Made by a program: the position numbers and the translations under genes
Shown here: positions 1 through 10,872 of the stretch, piece after piece
Numbering within the stretch: position 1 is the first letter of the stretch
Layout of the letters: every line of letters begins with the position of its first letter
Notes under the pieces: model-generated
The model's input: the letters and a program-made list of their open reading frames with translations, nothing else
Databases searched by the model: none
What the model was told of the DNA's origin: nothing
Assembly: GCA_030068145.1 (NCBI GenBank)
Contig: JAPJBO010000611.1
Location: 62,001 to 126,000 of the forward strand
Direction of reading: 5' to 3'
DNA length: 64,000 nucleotides
Origin: Diplonema papillatum
Lineage: Eukaryota; Euglenozoa; Diplonemea; Diplonemida; Diplonemidae

Positions 1-1133
1 CAAGCCTCTACGGTCAACCGGAGACTTTAAAATACCGACCTTCTAATCCACAAATAACGCTAGAACGGAATGCCAGATTCCAGCGATGGAATCTGCTGAG
101 GTGGTCTGCCAGCGTGCACCGAGAATCCGGGTGTGGGTCCTGCGAACCTTACGCCGATAAAGTATTCAAAAACGAAGTTGGTGGCAATCCCGCCAAAACA
201 GTTGTTGGTTGCACGTGAGTGGTCAAGCTTTTGGGTAATTGGGTAATTGCCATCAGTCATTATTACCGGGACACACAGCTTTTGGAACGGTGGCGCCAGC
301 GGCAGCGATGACGTCACACCCTTTGACTTGTTTTGATGGGTTCTGCTCTCCCTCTCTCTCTTTCTTGCTTGCACCGTTTTCTATGACATTGACTTGCATC
401 ACGGGTGAATCGACTCTGTTCTGCGTGGGTCGGCCGAAGTTCGTAGCAACGCCGTCGATGTTTAGTGTGGCGTCCCGACGCAAAGTCGAACGCATCGGAC
501 GCCAGAAGGCGGGGAGCTTCCGACGGGCACCTCGTAAGCAGATCCATCCTATCCCCTGGAGCTGCATGGAGTTGCCTGGAGCTGCATGGAGTTGCCTGGA
601 GCTGCATGGAGTTGCCTGGAACTGTATATGTGTTGCCTGGAGCTGCATGGAGTTGCCTGGAGCTGCATGGAGTTGCCTGGAGCTGCTTTTTGACTGTCTA
701 TCGCTTCAGGTTTACCTTTCCTGTGTGGACTCTGGTTCTGAAAACTGCAAACACAACAAACACCGCGCGGACTTTTCTTTCTTTTGCGCCAGAGGCTCCG
801 ATCTCTTAAAGGGACCGGGTGGCCAATGTCCGGCAAATGAGCTCCCACCTTTCCTTTGAATTGTACAACTGTGCTGAAGGGAGCTTTCCGGAACAACGGC
901 TGCACATACAAAGTCACACGAAGCCAGCGGACACGTGCTATTCCGGGGGGGGTCAGTGCTGCCTCACAATCAGCCTTAGTTTTCGTAATAACAATTAATT
1001 GTAAACACGAAAGAGAACGCTGGCAGCGTGTTTGGGAGAATATTAGCCTACCGATCATATTCACTCACTATCACTCTCTAGCAGGCTAATCCTCCCCCGG
1101 CACGTACAAACAAATCGCGCCTATTCTTTTTAG
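1..1133. other. Gene-free stretch at window start
   Basis: I see no recognisable gene here. The open frames around 240-860 arise from the 20-bp minisatellite and from chance. The segment at about 1001-1110 matches 20870-20992, inside intron 1 of the MMAA-type gene, over roughly 110 bp (shared word GGCAGCGTGTTTGG), so it is a dispersed repeat. Confidence 0.6.
561..686. repeat. 20-bp minisatellite
   Basis: Tandem units of 20 bp read GCTGCATGGAGTTGCCTGGA. Units lie at 561-580, 581-600 and 601-620, then comes one diverged 21-bp unit at 621-641, then 642-661, 662-681 and a partial unit. The array makes open frames on both strands, which I do not consider coding. Confidence 0.92.
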
Positions 1134-1400
1134 TTGATTGCTCAGATACGGTCGTAGGGGTCTCCTCCCCGTGACGGATTCGCCTGTGCTCTGGTAGCAC
1201 GGGTGGTCCCTAGCTACGACGAACAGCCGCCTGACAAACCAGACTCACACCGCTGTCCTGTCTGCAGACACTCGTCCGCCCCATGTGTCCGTGGCTTAAA
1301 GGACCGACAAACGACGCGGACGGGGCACAAACCCACTCGAAGCACGTCCCGGCTTCCCTCTTGCCATTCGAGGCAATGTTCCGCCCAAGCAAAGGGCCAT
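1134..1400 (+). repeat. Dispersed repeat family C, diverged copy
   Basis: This stretch contains the family words GTGACGGATTCGCCTGTGCT and TCCGTGGCTTAAAGGACCGA. They recur in the same order at 9345-9600, 9608-10030 and 63400-63830. The family seems to be a 350-400 bp unit with no coding capacity that I can see. Confidence 0.75.
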
Positions 1401-1802
1401 GATTTCCCCACGAAGAACAGTACTGCCACTTTGTTGCTTTTTCACCATCGTCACCTGCTACATAGGAAGTACTCGAGAAGACCGCCAGTCTGATGCAGCC
1501 CGCACGAAACGCAGGCAAATCGATGATGGGCGCGCGTTGCAAAAGCCCGTTTTCACACTTCTTCCTCCGTCGAAATAAGCACCGGGGCGGCCCTTCCCGA
1601 GTATTTTCTCCCCCATTCTCCACGCGGCACAGCCACCACCCCGCGAGTAAGATCCCCCTAGCCTGCACGAGCCCCCCCGAACTTGAAAAATATTCCAACC
1701 CTGATTGCGATTTTGCCTCCAACTCCTGCAACCGTCACAACCGCGTACCTGGCGAGGTCCAGCCTCAGGAGCTGGAGTTGAAGGTCGAAGGTGTGTCCGA
1801 GT

Positions 1803-1868
1803 CACACCCGAAAAGCGGGTGTGCAACAACCAAAACGCGTGTAAATCCACACCCGAAAAGCGGGTGTG
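1803..1868. repeat. Pair of identical short hairpins
   Basis: Two perfect stem-loops lie at 1803-1823 and 1848-1868. Each has stem CACACCCG paired with CGGGTGTG around the loop AAAAG. They are 24 bp apart. No T-run follows and the setting is eukaryotic, so I do not call them bacterial-type terminators. Confidence 0.8.
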
Positions 1869-2008
1869 CACTCCCGCTTTCTTACCTCCAGTTTTAGCTC
1901 CAGCTTCTGTGGCCGTGTGGGGACTCCACCGTGTATGGCGGAGGCGGGCGTGTGCACCACAGTTGGGGCAACTCGGCTCATCCGCTCATGCAGGTACTGC
2001 TCCTCGAC

Positions 2009-2620
2009 AGAAACGCGCCAGCGTAATATTTTGAGCCCGTTGCTGATAGTGAACTCGAGTATACCGGTGTTACACCCCAGCTCGGGCCCTGCAAGTTCTG
2101 CAGCAACCCTCTTGGCTCCCATTCTGCGGAAAACGCGCCAGCGTACTATTTTGAGCCCGTTGCTGATAGTGAACTCGAGTATACCGGTGTCACACCCCAG
2201 CTCGGGCCCAACAAGTTCTGCAGCAACCCTCTTGGCTCCCATTCTGCGGAAAACGCGCCAGCGTACTATTTTGAGCCCGTTGCTGATATAGTGAACTCGA
2301 GTATACCGGTGTCACACCCCAGCTCGGGCCCAACAAGTTCTGCAGCAACCCTCTTGGCTCCCATTCTGCGGAAAACGCGCCAGCGTACTATTCTGAGCCC
2401 GTTGCTGATAGTGAACTCGAGTGTACCGGTGTCACACCCCAGCTCGGGCCCTGCAAGTTCTGCAGCAACCCTCTTGGCTCCCATTCTGCGGAAAACGCGC
2501 CAGCGTACTATTTTGAGCCCGTTGCTGATAGTGAACTCGAGTATACCGGGGTCACACCTCAGCTCGGGCCCTACACGTCTGCAGCAACGTTCTTGGCTCC
2601 CTGCGGAAAACGCGCAAGCG
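2009..2620. repeat. 120-bp minisatellite, about five copies
   Basis: A unit of about 120 bp is repeated head to tail. GAAAACGCGCCAGCGTACTA recurs at a spacing of 120-122 bp, the extra 2 bp coming from one TA insertion near 2287. The first unit is slightly diverged and the last is truncated with substitutions. The units stay open in frame on both strands (for instance the minus-strand frame 2266-3252), which explains the long apparent ORFs here. Confidence 0.93.
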
Positions 2621-3156
2621 ACGATCCTTCTGACCAGCTGGGAAACAGTGCTTGGATTCGGGCGCTGAGTTTGGTTGCCAAAGAGCGAGCCTCCCTCTCC
2701 TCTATCCCAGAGCCAATTGGTAGCCAACAACCCCGGCGGGGACGTATTGCGCAAAGCAGTCCGGCCCCGGTCACACCCGAAGGGAATGCAGGAGTCACTT
2801 TTTGCCGGCCTTTCGCCGTGGTGGCAAAACTTGTCGTTCGCACACACGTTTGCTACGTGCCCCGGAATGCGTTGGGGCTGGTTAAAAAGAGTGGGCAGAA
2901 ACCGTCTCTTCGGCCAGCCCAGAAAACGAGTGGGTGAGAGGTGCCGCCTGGTTCTGGCCGTCGTGCTAAACGTGAGCATGCACCCGCAAGGGCCGGGCCT
3001 TTGGCGATTGCACGAAGAGAGCTCGCAGCAGATCCTCCAGTGAAAGCCTGCGCAAAGAAGGCAATCAGCTGTTGCGGGGTGGGCGAAGCCCGCGCAGGGT
3101 AACACCGCGAGTATAATTAAACCATTGCCGCACTGGAGAAGTTGACCTCCCGCGCT

Positions 3157-3300
3157 CCCGAAGGGGATCCCGCCCCCACCCTTCGGAGAGAAGCCATAGA
3201 ACCCAAAAGCAGCGTGTGTCGGCAGCTCAACACCGACTGGTGAAAGTGACACGTGGTTTTGTTTTGTTTTTTTGTTTTAGACATTGACCACCTAAAGCCA
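3157..3300 (+). repeat. Dispersed repeat family B
   Basis: The family is marked by CACCCTTCGGAGAGRAG followed by CAAAAGCAGC and CCGACTGGTGAAAGTGA. Related copies are at 12116-12290, 12439-12600, 13671-13870 and 14065-14212. The last two lie directly before broken copies of the TLC gene. Confidence 0.8.
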
Positions 3301-3462
3301 TGTGCTTAAGCACAGGCGCACACAGAATCTCGTTCCTGTGTAGCATTGCTGCCTCTCCCCACCCTACTCCACGAAAACTACCGTAAAAGAAAGAAGTTGT
3401 CGACAACGAAAACCAAGAAAGAAAGCAGGAAAATTAACGAAGAAAGTAAACTCTCTGCATTC

Positions 3463-3657
3463 TTGAAAGTATGCCAATACTGCAGGGAATAGTTGCCTAG
3501 ACCTCTTGAGTTTGTGCTAACCACGAATTGGGGAGTCGGGAGAACCTACAAAACCAAAAGCAGGACCGACCCCCCCGTTCGTGAGAAAAAGCGAAGAAAT
3601 AAAAGCACCTTCTTTTTTTCCATCTATCTTTGTCAAGAGCTGCAACTCAACTATTCC
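3463..3657 (+). repeat. Dispersed repeat family F
   Basis: This segment of about 195 bp is repeated with high identity at 22156-22371, inside intron 2 of the MMAA-type gene. Both share GAAAGTATGCCAATACTGCA at the start and CAAGAGCTGCAACTCAACTA at the end. Confidence 0.85.
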
Positions 3658-3845
3658 CTCGGAGAAGACGATGAATTCCTGCCAGCATCAAACATACATG
3701 GCAGGAACTTGCCCTAACACTAATACGATTCCCCCCCCCTGACCCTTGCCCGACTGCGTTGCAACCCAGGTTGACGTTTGTCAATCAACATAGACCGAAC
3801 CACCAACGCAACATCCAGTTTGACGAACGCCTCTTTCTGTTTTTG

Positions 3846-4105
3846 TATACGCATCTGCGCTGTAGGAAATACTTGAGGAGGCTGCCGGTGCGAAATCTCA
3901 GTTCAAGTGTGGTACTCGACAGCATGGCGATGACTCCCCACTAACGAGACTCCCAAAACTCAAATGATGTAGCCAACACGAAACACAGGTGAATCTGGGG
4001 CGTAAACGTTCAACAAAAGAGACCCACTTGGTAGTTGCATTGTTCCTCCCTCCGCGGCCCGTCGAAATAAGCACAAGGCAGTCCTTCGAGCATTTCTTCT
4101 CTCTC
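3846..4105 (+). repeat. Dispersed repeat family G
   Basis: The sequence recurs at 30297-30575 and in part at 21395-21590. Shared words are GGAAATACTTGAGGAG and CGAAATRAGCACAAGGCAGT. No coding capacity is evident. Confidence 0.8.
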
Positions 4106-4438
4106 TTTTGGGTGTTCCCTGTCAGTTGCGAGTCTGGCAGGTGAGCGGCGCCTCCCCCAGCGAATTATCGGACCAACCTGCGTCTGATGCAGCTGTTGTA
4201 CGGAACTGTCCGAGAAGGTTGCTGCTGCGGCCGCCAGGGGGGGGTGGCAGCTGCGTGTCAGGTCAAGTGGCGGGCTCTGGGGCACTGCGACGGTTAAGTG
4301 CACACCGAAGGACAGGGCTGCATCCTCGTGTTGTAGCCGTGTTGTGCGGCGCGGGGGCCGTGGGCTACCTTCTCATCACTGGAACCCTTGAAGGACCCTT
4401 AAAGGACCCTAAAAGGACCCTAAAAGACCCCTGTTTTG

Positions 4439-4858
4439 CCGGAAAAAGGGTGCCCCCAGCAACCCAAAACTCGAAACTTACCACTCGGGTGGTCCTGAAA
4501 TGCTCGGGAAATTCAGAATAACTGATCGGATGCTCGTTTAGGCTGACATAATGGCTGCAGAATGCAGAAACAAGGCAGAATCACCTCCCACAAGGGCAAT
4601 TCCTTAAGGAAAACATCAGAAAACCCAGGCGGGGCATCACCAGAACTCCAAAACCCGAAACCTACCACTCAGGTGCCTGTAAAATGCTCCGAAAGGGCGG
4701 GGAAAAGTGGTCAGACGCCCGTTTGGGCTGGAATAACAGCTGCAGGATGCGAAAACAAGGCCAAATCACCCTCACAAGCCAATTCCTAGGCAATTCCTGC
4801 TCGGAAAATCAAAAATAACTGGTCGGACGCTCGTTTATGCTGAAATAATGGCTGTGTC
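4439..4858 (+). repeat. Tandem repeat of about 180 bp (family I)
   Basis: Two units (about 4439-4616 and 4617-4795) and a partial third are marked by TACCACTCRGGTG, a KTCGTTTRGGCTG-like word and AACAAGGC followed by AATCACC. A diverged inverted copy lies at 32760-32885, where the minus strand carries GATGCGAAAACAAGG. Confidence 0.75.
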
Positions 4859-5479
4859 GGGAACAGCCCTTTCGCGACCGTGATTGGGCAGTCGACCCAC
4901 GAGAACAGAGAATAGAAAGCAACAAAGCAGGGGGGGCCCCCCTGCCCCCAGTCCGGGGAAGTGGGGGCAATCAGGTGCCCTGCGGCTGGACACGAGAAAT
5001 GCCTCGCGCGCCTGTTTCATTTTATTGGTTCTGGCCAAAAAGCCTGTCGGGACAACTTGGAGAAAGCTTTGGCAGGTTGGTCAGGGTATGGGTTGTGCCT
5101 CGGCTGCTGTTGGGGCACACGAAAGAAACACCTTGACCCGAGGTCGCCCCGTTGCCTTTTGTGAGAATGCCGATCTGACAAGTGTATGCGAACTTTAGAC
5201 GGTTACACGAGTGCGAAACCGGGTGTAAAAACAGTTCTTGCTCTAAGAGAAACCATTTATCAACGGTCACACGGAGACCCTAAAAAACCCTGGAATTTCA
5301 AGCGAACTTTAACTCAACCGGTCGTCGGCAAAGATGAGAATTGAGTATACATTGAGCGGAAAACAACAAACAAAAATGACCGGGAAATGACCAGCCTGAC
5401 TTCATCATCGCTGACTCTCCCAGCCGACGATGTCATCAAGTAACACTAGCCCGTGATCTCGCTTGCTTTCATACCGGGG
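4859..5479. other. Gene-free stretch with partial family E repeat
   Basis: No gene is recognised. Positions 5236-5318 match the 3' part of family E (10729-10872 and 16240-16382), sharing ACGGTCACACGGAGACC and GGAATTTCAAGCGAACTTTA. Confidence 0.65.
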
Positions 5480-6110
5480 TAGGATATGCACAGGGAATGC
5501 ATCCGCTGTACACCACCACATACCACCACCACACCACGTAGGTACTGTATACACCCATCATACCGTGTAGGTGTGTGTATACACGCACTCCACAGCGAGT
5601 GCATACTGTGTGTATAGGTGACCCCATTATGGTACCGAGGTGCTGAGGTGGGCAACCACCCCATCTACCGGTATTGGGACCCTATGTGGAGCAGGAATGC
5701 ACCACCTACGTACACTGTGGTATGCACTACAGCATACCGTATCCCCTCTATACGGGATCAACCGTGTAGTGGTGGTGGTATGTAGTGCACTGCTACGTGG
5801 TGTGTATAGGTCCCAATACAGGGCCCCAAATGGCCCACCTACCGGGATCCAGCTCCCAGACCCCAGAGACCCCAGATCCCAGGACCGCGGACCAAGAAAC
5901 GCTTGTGTCTGCGGCCTACGCGCGCGCGCGTAGTATATATAACAGGATATGGGGTAGGGTCAGATCGACGGGGTAGGATATCGGGGTAGGATCCAGGGTA
6001 TACAGGGGGTCAGCAGGGTTCCACCAGCAGGGATGCACGGTACCAGCAGCACACCCCGGTAGATGGACTGTATGCCTATACCCTAGGTACACCCACCAGC
6101 ACCCGCTGTA
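5480..6110. repeat. Low-complexity CA/TG tract with inverted arms
   Basis: The region is built from degenerate CACCACATACCACC-like and TGTGTATACAC-like words. The arm near 5510-5560 (ACATACCACCACCACACCACG) is roughly complementary to the arm near 5765-5812 (GTGGTGGTGGTATGTAGTG and CTACGTGGTGTGTATAGG). Together they could form an imperfect hairpin with a loop of about 200 bp. No gene is seen. Confidence 0.65.
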
Positions 6111-6511
6111 CCTGTGGATGCCCCTGAGAGAGTGGTGTGCGAGGAGGTGAACGACGGAGGAGAGAGCCGCCGAGAGCGCGCACTGAGTGCGCGCTTGCGC
6201 GGAGTCGCGCGCCCAGCGCGCGGAGCGTTAGCCCGCAGGGCGTGGCACTTGCACTTTACAGAACTCTACACTGAGGGTGCACAGGGTCCCGCAATACGAC
6301 ACGGCTGAGAGAGAAGGGAATGCCGTCCCAACAATACTTACTCGTTGCCGTCGTAGTCGGGGAGTGTTACCAATGGGTCGCCCGCACGCGACTTTGATGG
6401 AGCACGAAGATTCAACCACAGTCTTCCAGTGTCGGGCAGTGGCAACCAAAGCGCCGAGGTGGAACTCATTATTCGGTGTGGTGGAAAACCCTCATTTTCT
6501 TTTTACATAAG

Positions 6512-6790
6512 TGCCAGCTTGAAAGGAAATGCTCGACGATGCTGCCCGACAAAGAACAGAAGGGATCCCAAGTAACTACCGAACCACGTGTTGAACGGAC
6601 GTCAGGTATCCGGGTCTACCCCTACACAACAAATCACACAAACACAACAGGTCAAAGTCCTGAGTGAGAAAACAACAGACGGTGGTGTAAGCGAAGAACA
6701 AATCAGATTGTGTTTGTATTGTATTTGCCCCTTACCTCTACATTTCCTCCCTTCCATTCGGAATCGAAGCAGCTACGTCGAGTATTTCTT
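6512..6790 (+). repeat. Dispersed repeat family D
   Basis: About 280 bp match 31342-31622 with few differences, and 16023-16190 in part. Shared words are GAAAGGAAATGCTCGACGAT, CACAAACACAACAGGTCAAA and GAAGCAGCTACGTCGAGTAT. Confidence 0.88.
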
Positions 6791-8020
6791 GTCTGGAACT
6801 TTTGCTTTCTTCGCAAGAGTGGTAGTAGTAGGAAAAACCGGGGAAACTCCGGGTTTTGGCGAAATTTTGGAAACTCATCCACTACCCTCCCCCCTGGGCG
6901 GTTATCGAAATGGGGGAAAAAAAAAGAAAGTGTCAGTTCTTCTCCGTTTTTACCCCCTTCCCCGCTATTCACAAGCTCCGAAAAGGAAAAGGAAAAAAAA
7001 AAAAAAGGGCGCTTTGCTTGGGTTGCGATGGAATTCCGTTCGGTTCTGTGTCGGCGTGAGCTGCAGTATTCTTCCGTTTCCAGCATCTTCATTCAGCGGG
7101 CAACCGGCTGGATATCGCCGGGACCACTCCACTGCGGGCGAATGGCAGACGAGCATCAGTGTGTGGCCAGCCACCCTGGTCCAGTCTTTTTTGGAAATTA
7201 TTGGGGGAGATCTCATTGCTGCACGCTGCACTTTGTGTGTATAGTAGGGAGCCTTGGCGGTCATCATGCTGCAAGAGCACAACGGCAAAGCTTACTGCAG
7301 CCGGAGTGGAGCGGCCCTAGCTTTCAGAACACTGCGCTACGTGTCAAAGAGAAAGATACGTGTGTGCACAATTCATGAATACGTCAGAGTCCTCATCATT
7401 CGATGCGCCGCCTTGCCTCTTTGCGACGAAGGGCACTCTCACACAATCTGCGTCCAGAGCGAGCGCACACGTGGCGACAGGTGCATAGCACTTTGAAAGT
7501 TAAAAGTCCCTGAAACTGACGAGTCGTAGGAATTGGAGATGCGTTCAAGTCTCAACCATTGCCCCTTCACCTGAGAGTTTGTTTGAGACGCCTGTACCAA
7601 TTCGTTCTGTCGCGCGTGGATTAGAACGCAACCGCTTCGCGGTCACCTCTTCGCACGCGAAGTGCCATCTCAGGATAGGAATGGGATGAGGAGAAGGCAA
7701 CCAACTCAGCCGAGCACCGTGCAGCGAAATACAGCTTCAAATATACCTTCCGCCGGTAGAGAAAACCTGCCTATTCAAGTCGGCCGCCTTCGGGTGGGGA
7801 AGCTTAGCCAGACACCTGCTGTCGTCATGAGCCCAGCAGGCGGTAACGTAGCATGACACGAAGCTGAACCTCACAAACAGTGCAAAAGAGTGGAAGACAC
7901 CAATCTGTACATGCGGGATCATCGGAAACACGTCAATCATCAATGATCCAGCTTGGCACATCATCCAGGAAGAAGAAGAAGAAGACGAAAAACAAAAAAA
8001 AAAATACAAAGGCCGCTCTG
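6791..8020. other. Gene-free stretch
   Basis: There are open frames of up to 222 codons in several frames and on both strands, but none has recognisable domains. The longest cross poly-A and purine-rich runs near 6910-7010. I consider them chance frames. A GAA-rich/A-rich tract at 7970-8010 leads into the family A repeat. Confidence 0.5.
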
Positions 8021-8190
8021 GTCCAGGAACGTGGCGGCTTGCAAAGCACAGTGCCACAACCCCGTCCGCTCTGCCCTGTGGCTGACCGTCTCGACGAGCT
8101 TGTCTTCAGCGCAAGCGCCAAGCCCCAAGGTGCGCCACGCCTTGATGCTTTAGTTTGGAAAATCGGTAGCCACTTGACCCGTAGGCCCAT
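8021..8190 (+). repeat. Dispersed repeat family A, copy 1
   Basis: The copy begins GTCCAGGAACGTG and carries CCGCTCTGCCCTGTGGCTGA and CAAGCCCCAAGGTGCGCCA. Other copies lie at 12869-13125, 16735-16885, 28516-28766 and 29941-30080. The first four share a purine-rich (GAA)n/A-rich leader just upstream. This copy ends about 150 bp before the U-box start codon. Confidence 0.87.
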
Positions 8191-8339
8191 CCAGGAAGAA
8201 AAAGAAAAAAAACAAGGGGAGTGAGGGGGACAAATATACCCAGCCCAAACTCAAGCAGAAAGCCGTGAGGCAGAGAACAAGCAACTCTTCGACAGTGGGC
8301 GCAGCATAGCGAAGCGCCGGCGGGAGGAAGGGGCACAGG

Positions 8340-8978
8340 ATGCGGGCCGCGACCGCTGCGGTGCTGGTGGTGCTGGTGCTCGCAGAATCGGGCGACGAAG
8401 ACGGCCCCGTGGACGACGGGGATCCGGGCCTCCCGCGGCATAAGAGCGTGAAGGCGACGGCCATGTTCGTCACGATCGCATACTGCGTCGCCTGTGGGCT
8501 GCTCTGCGTGCTGGTGCCCATCCTCTGCCACGCCCTGTGCGTGCGCATAAGCGACCGGCGCATAGACACACACCGCACAGCGCCGCCACCCCCCGTCCAC
8601 TCCAACGAGCCATTTCTCGAAGAGAGGCCCCAAAAGCGGAAGCCGTTTCTCGACGCTCCGAACCCGCACGCACACGTGGCGCAGCTGGCCGCCGTCCCGG
8701 AGCAGTACGTGTGCCCGATTTCGCTCGAAATCATGCACGATCCGGTCTGGTGCGTCGACGGGCACCACGTCTTCGAGCGGGCGCACCTCACGTACCACCT
8801 CGAGGCGGTCTCCTTCTCGTGCCCCGTCTCACGGCAGCGCATGACCCCCGACGACATCCGGCCGCACCCCGAGCTCAAATCCGAAATCAGTGCCTGGGTT
8901 GCTTCCCAAACCTTGCCTTGTCCAACCGCTTCTTCAAGCGGAGATCCAGAGCAAGTGGGCCCTTTGCAACTTGCCTAG
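8340..8978 (+). CDS. U-box E3 ligase-like membrane protein
   Basis: A 212-residue single-exon frame. Residues 1-16 look like a signal peptide or anchor, and a hydrophobic segment spans about 38-66 (VTIAYCVACGLLCVLVPILC). Residues 119-190 form a U-box: YVCPISLEIMHDPV, then a central VDGHHVFERAHL, CPVSRQRM and a closing ELKSEISAW. U-box proteins are E3 ubiquitin ligases that hold a RING-like fold without zinc and bind E2 enzymes through the CPI region, which is present here. The layout predicts a membrane-anchored ligase with the U-box exposed near the C-terminus. No substrate domain (ARM, WD40) follows, and about 22 residues remain after the U-box. The ATG at 8340 opens the hydrophobic start, and base usage is strongly GC3-rich compared with the flanks. 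Function is inferred from the domain only. Confidence 0.85.
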   Translation: MRAATAAVLVVLVLAESGDEDGPVDDGDPGLPRHKSVKATAMFVTIAYCVACGLLCVLVPILCHALCVRISDRRIDTHRTAPPPPVHSNEPFLEERPQKRKPFLDAPNPHAHVAQLAAVPEQYVCPISLEIMHDPVWCVDGHHVFERAHLTYHLEAVSFSCPVSRQRMTPDDIRPHPELKSEISAWVASQTLPCPTASSSGDPEQVGPLQLA

Positions 8979-9344
8979 GAGCACATGGTCCTGTTAAGGG
9001 CCCCTAGTGCCCTATCTGGCTGGGTACACTGTGCCGGGGCTGTGCATCAAAATGCTGTTCAGATGCTGATCAACACTAGAAATCCGCATTGGGTCTGAAT
9101 CCAGATCGAAAGTCTGGACTCAGTGTGTATGTGGGATACTGGATTCGGGCTATGTGGCCCCTGTGGGGTTCAGTCATCAGGTGTTCAGGACCGATGTCGT
9201 TCGGATCCAAGCCAGCACTTCGGTCGTCAGGGTGTCCGTGGCTCGACCGGCCCGAAACATGGCGACAGGGCGCTCTGGTAGCGCACACCGTTTGGCCGAG
9301 CGCGTACTTGCAATCCCCTCTCCCCTGTCTCCGGTGTACCGCAT

Positions 9345-10030
9345 TGTAGGGACCTCCTCCCCGTGACGATTTTCCTGTGCTCTAGTAGCGCGGGTGGGTC
9401 CTGGCTGTGACGAGCTACGAACAGTCGCCTGGTAAACCAGACTCACACCGCTGTCCTGTGCAGACGCTGATGATGGTGGCTGCCTCGTGTGCCCGTGGCT
9501 AAAAGGACCGAAACACGCCGCAGACGGGACCCGTGCGGTGTTGAGGACATATCCATTCCAAGCAAGTTCTTGCGATCCCCCTCCCCTGTCTCCGGACTGC
9601 ACCCCGCTTTTGGTACTTCAACCATTGGTGCTGCACGGCAACCCCATGTCCACGGTGCTCTGCGGAGTTTACTTCGCAGATTGCCACCGTAAAAAGAAGA
9701 CAAGTCAGTGCTGCCTAGCGAGTCGCAGTCACCATCAGGGCGAGTGCCCTGAGTTTTTAACTGATTGCTCAGACACGGTTGTAGGGGCCTTCTCCCCGTG
9801 ACGGATTCGCCTGTGCTCTCGTAGCACGGGTTGTCCTGGCTGTGACGAGCTACGAACAAACCAGACTCACATCGCAGTCCTGTCTGCAGACACTCAGGTT
9901 CCGCGCTGATGATAATCCGTCTTATGTGTCCGTGGCTTAAAGGACCGAAACCCGGCGCAGATGGGACCAGTGCAGTGTTGAGCACATACCCATTCCAAGC
10001 ACGTCCTTGCAAATCCCCTTGTCTCCGGAC
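9345..10030 (+). repeat. Family C repeats, two adjoining copies
   Basis: Two successive copies (about 9345-9600 and 9608-10030) share GTGACGGATTCGCCTGTGCT and TTAAAGGACCGAAAC. The second copy, starting at the TACTTCAACCATTGG word, matches 63400-63830 over about 400 bp, including the poorly selected interior, so the duplication looks recent. No coding capacity is evident. Confidence 0.85.
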
Positions 10031-10728
10031 CGCACCGCGCTGGTGAAGACCAGCGAACGTGCTCGTGCCTTTTTTGGGGTCTTGCTCGCCGCAGCTGTTT
10101 CCTTGAACATCCTTCCACAAACACCCGCGGTTTAAAAGCAGGAAGCACCACGCGCTCTAAAAATACGCGAACCATTCTCCCCTGGAGTAGCCTCTGCCCA
10201 CTCTCTTTTCCCCTAACCCGGCTAGCCCCCCCTCCAGTACCCGGGCCCCGGACGAAATTCACCGGGCCCGCGTACTTCCGTTCGGGGGACGACAGGTGCA
10301 CGTACTTGTTCGAATAGTTTGACAGCGCCGACACCATCTTGGCAAGCCATGCGTTGTTGCTCAACCCACGGCCGCCTGCTCCGGCGCGAAAGAGCCGGTG
10401 TTTTGGACAAGAAGTCTGGCGATGTTAACTGCATGACCTGACTGCACCTGACTACGGTTCCTGACTACCCCTGACTGTACTATTCCGCCCCGCGTGCGCG
10501 GAGAATGGGGCCCCTGTGACAACTCAAATGTCTTCGCAATTCCCGCCTTTCTGCAGCAATCTGCGAACACGGGAGCTCCTCGTCCGACTGCATATAAAAG
10601 GTGTCACGGGAGAAGCCGGCAACCACTGCTTGATCCATGTGGCCCATGTACTCAGTTCCCAGTGCTTAGCGGCTTTATCACATGGACGGCCCTGGGATTA
10701 CCAACCCAAAAAGCAGCCACAAAAAGCC
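10031..10728. other. Gene-free stretch
   Basis: No gene is recognised. At 10631-10672 a sequence resembles the last 40 bp of the retroelement tail (GATCCATGTGGCCCATGTAC, then CAGTGCTTAGC). It may be a decayed relative of that tail. Confidence 0.5.
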
Positions 10729-10872
10729 AACTAGCCATAACCCATAACGAAAGCGTGCACTAAATATACAACTCGTAACCACATAGCCCTTTCTTGCTCT
10801 AAGAGAACCCATTCATGAACGGTCACACGGAGACCTGAACCCCCCGGAATTTCAAGCGAACTTTAACTCAAA
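10729..10872 (+). repeat. Dispersed repeat family E
   Basis: About 140 bp are repeated nearly identically at 16240-16382 and in part at 5236-5318. Shared words are CTAGCCATAACCCATAA, CCACATAGCCCTTTCTTGCT and TTTCAAGCGAACTTTAACTC. Confidence 0.88.

Noticed and set aside
6588..7378. Two overlapping frames of about 220 codons
   Set aside because: They overlap in different frames, begin in a dispersed repeat and cross homopolymer A; no domain.
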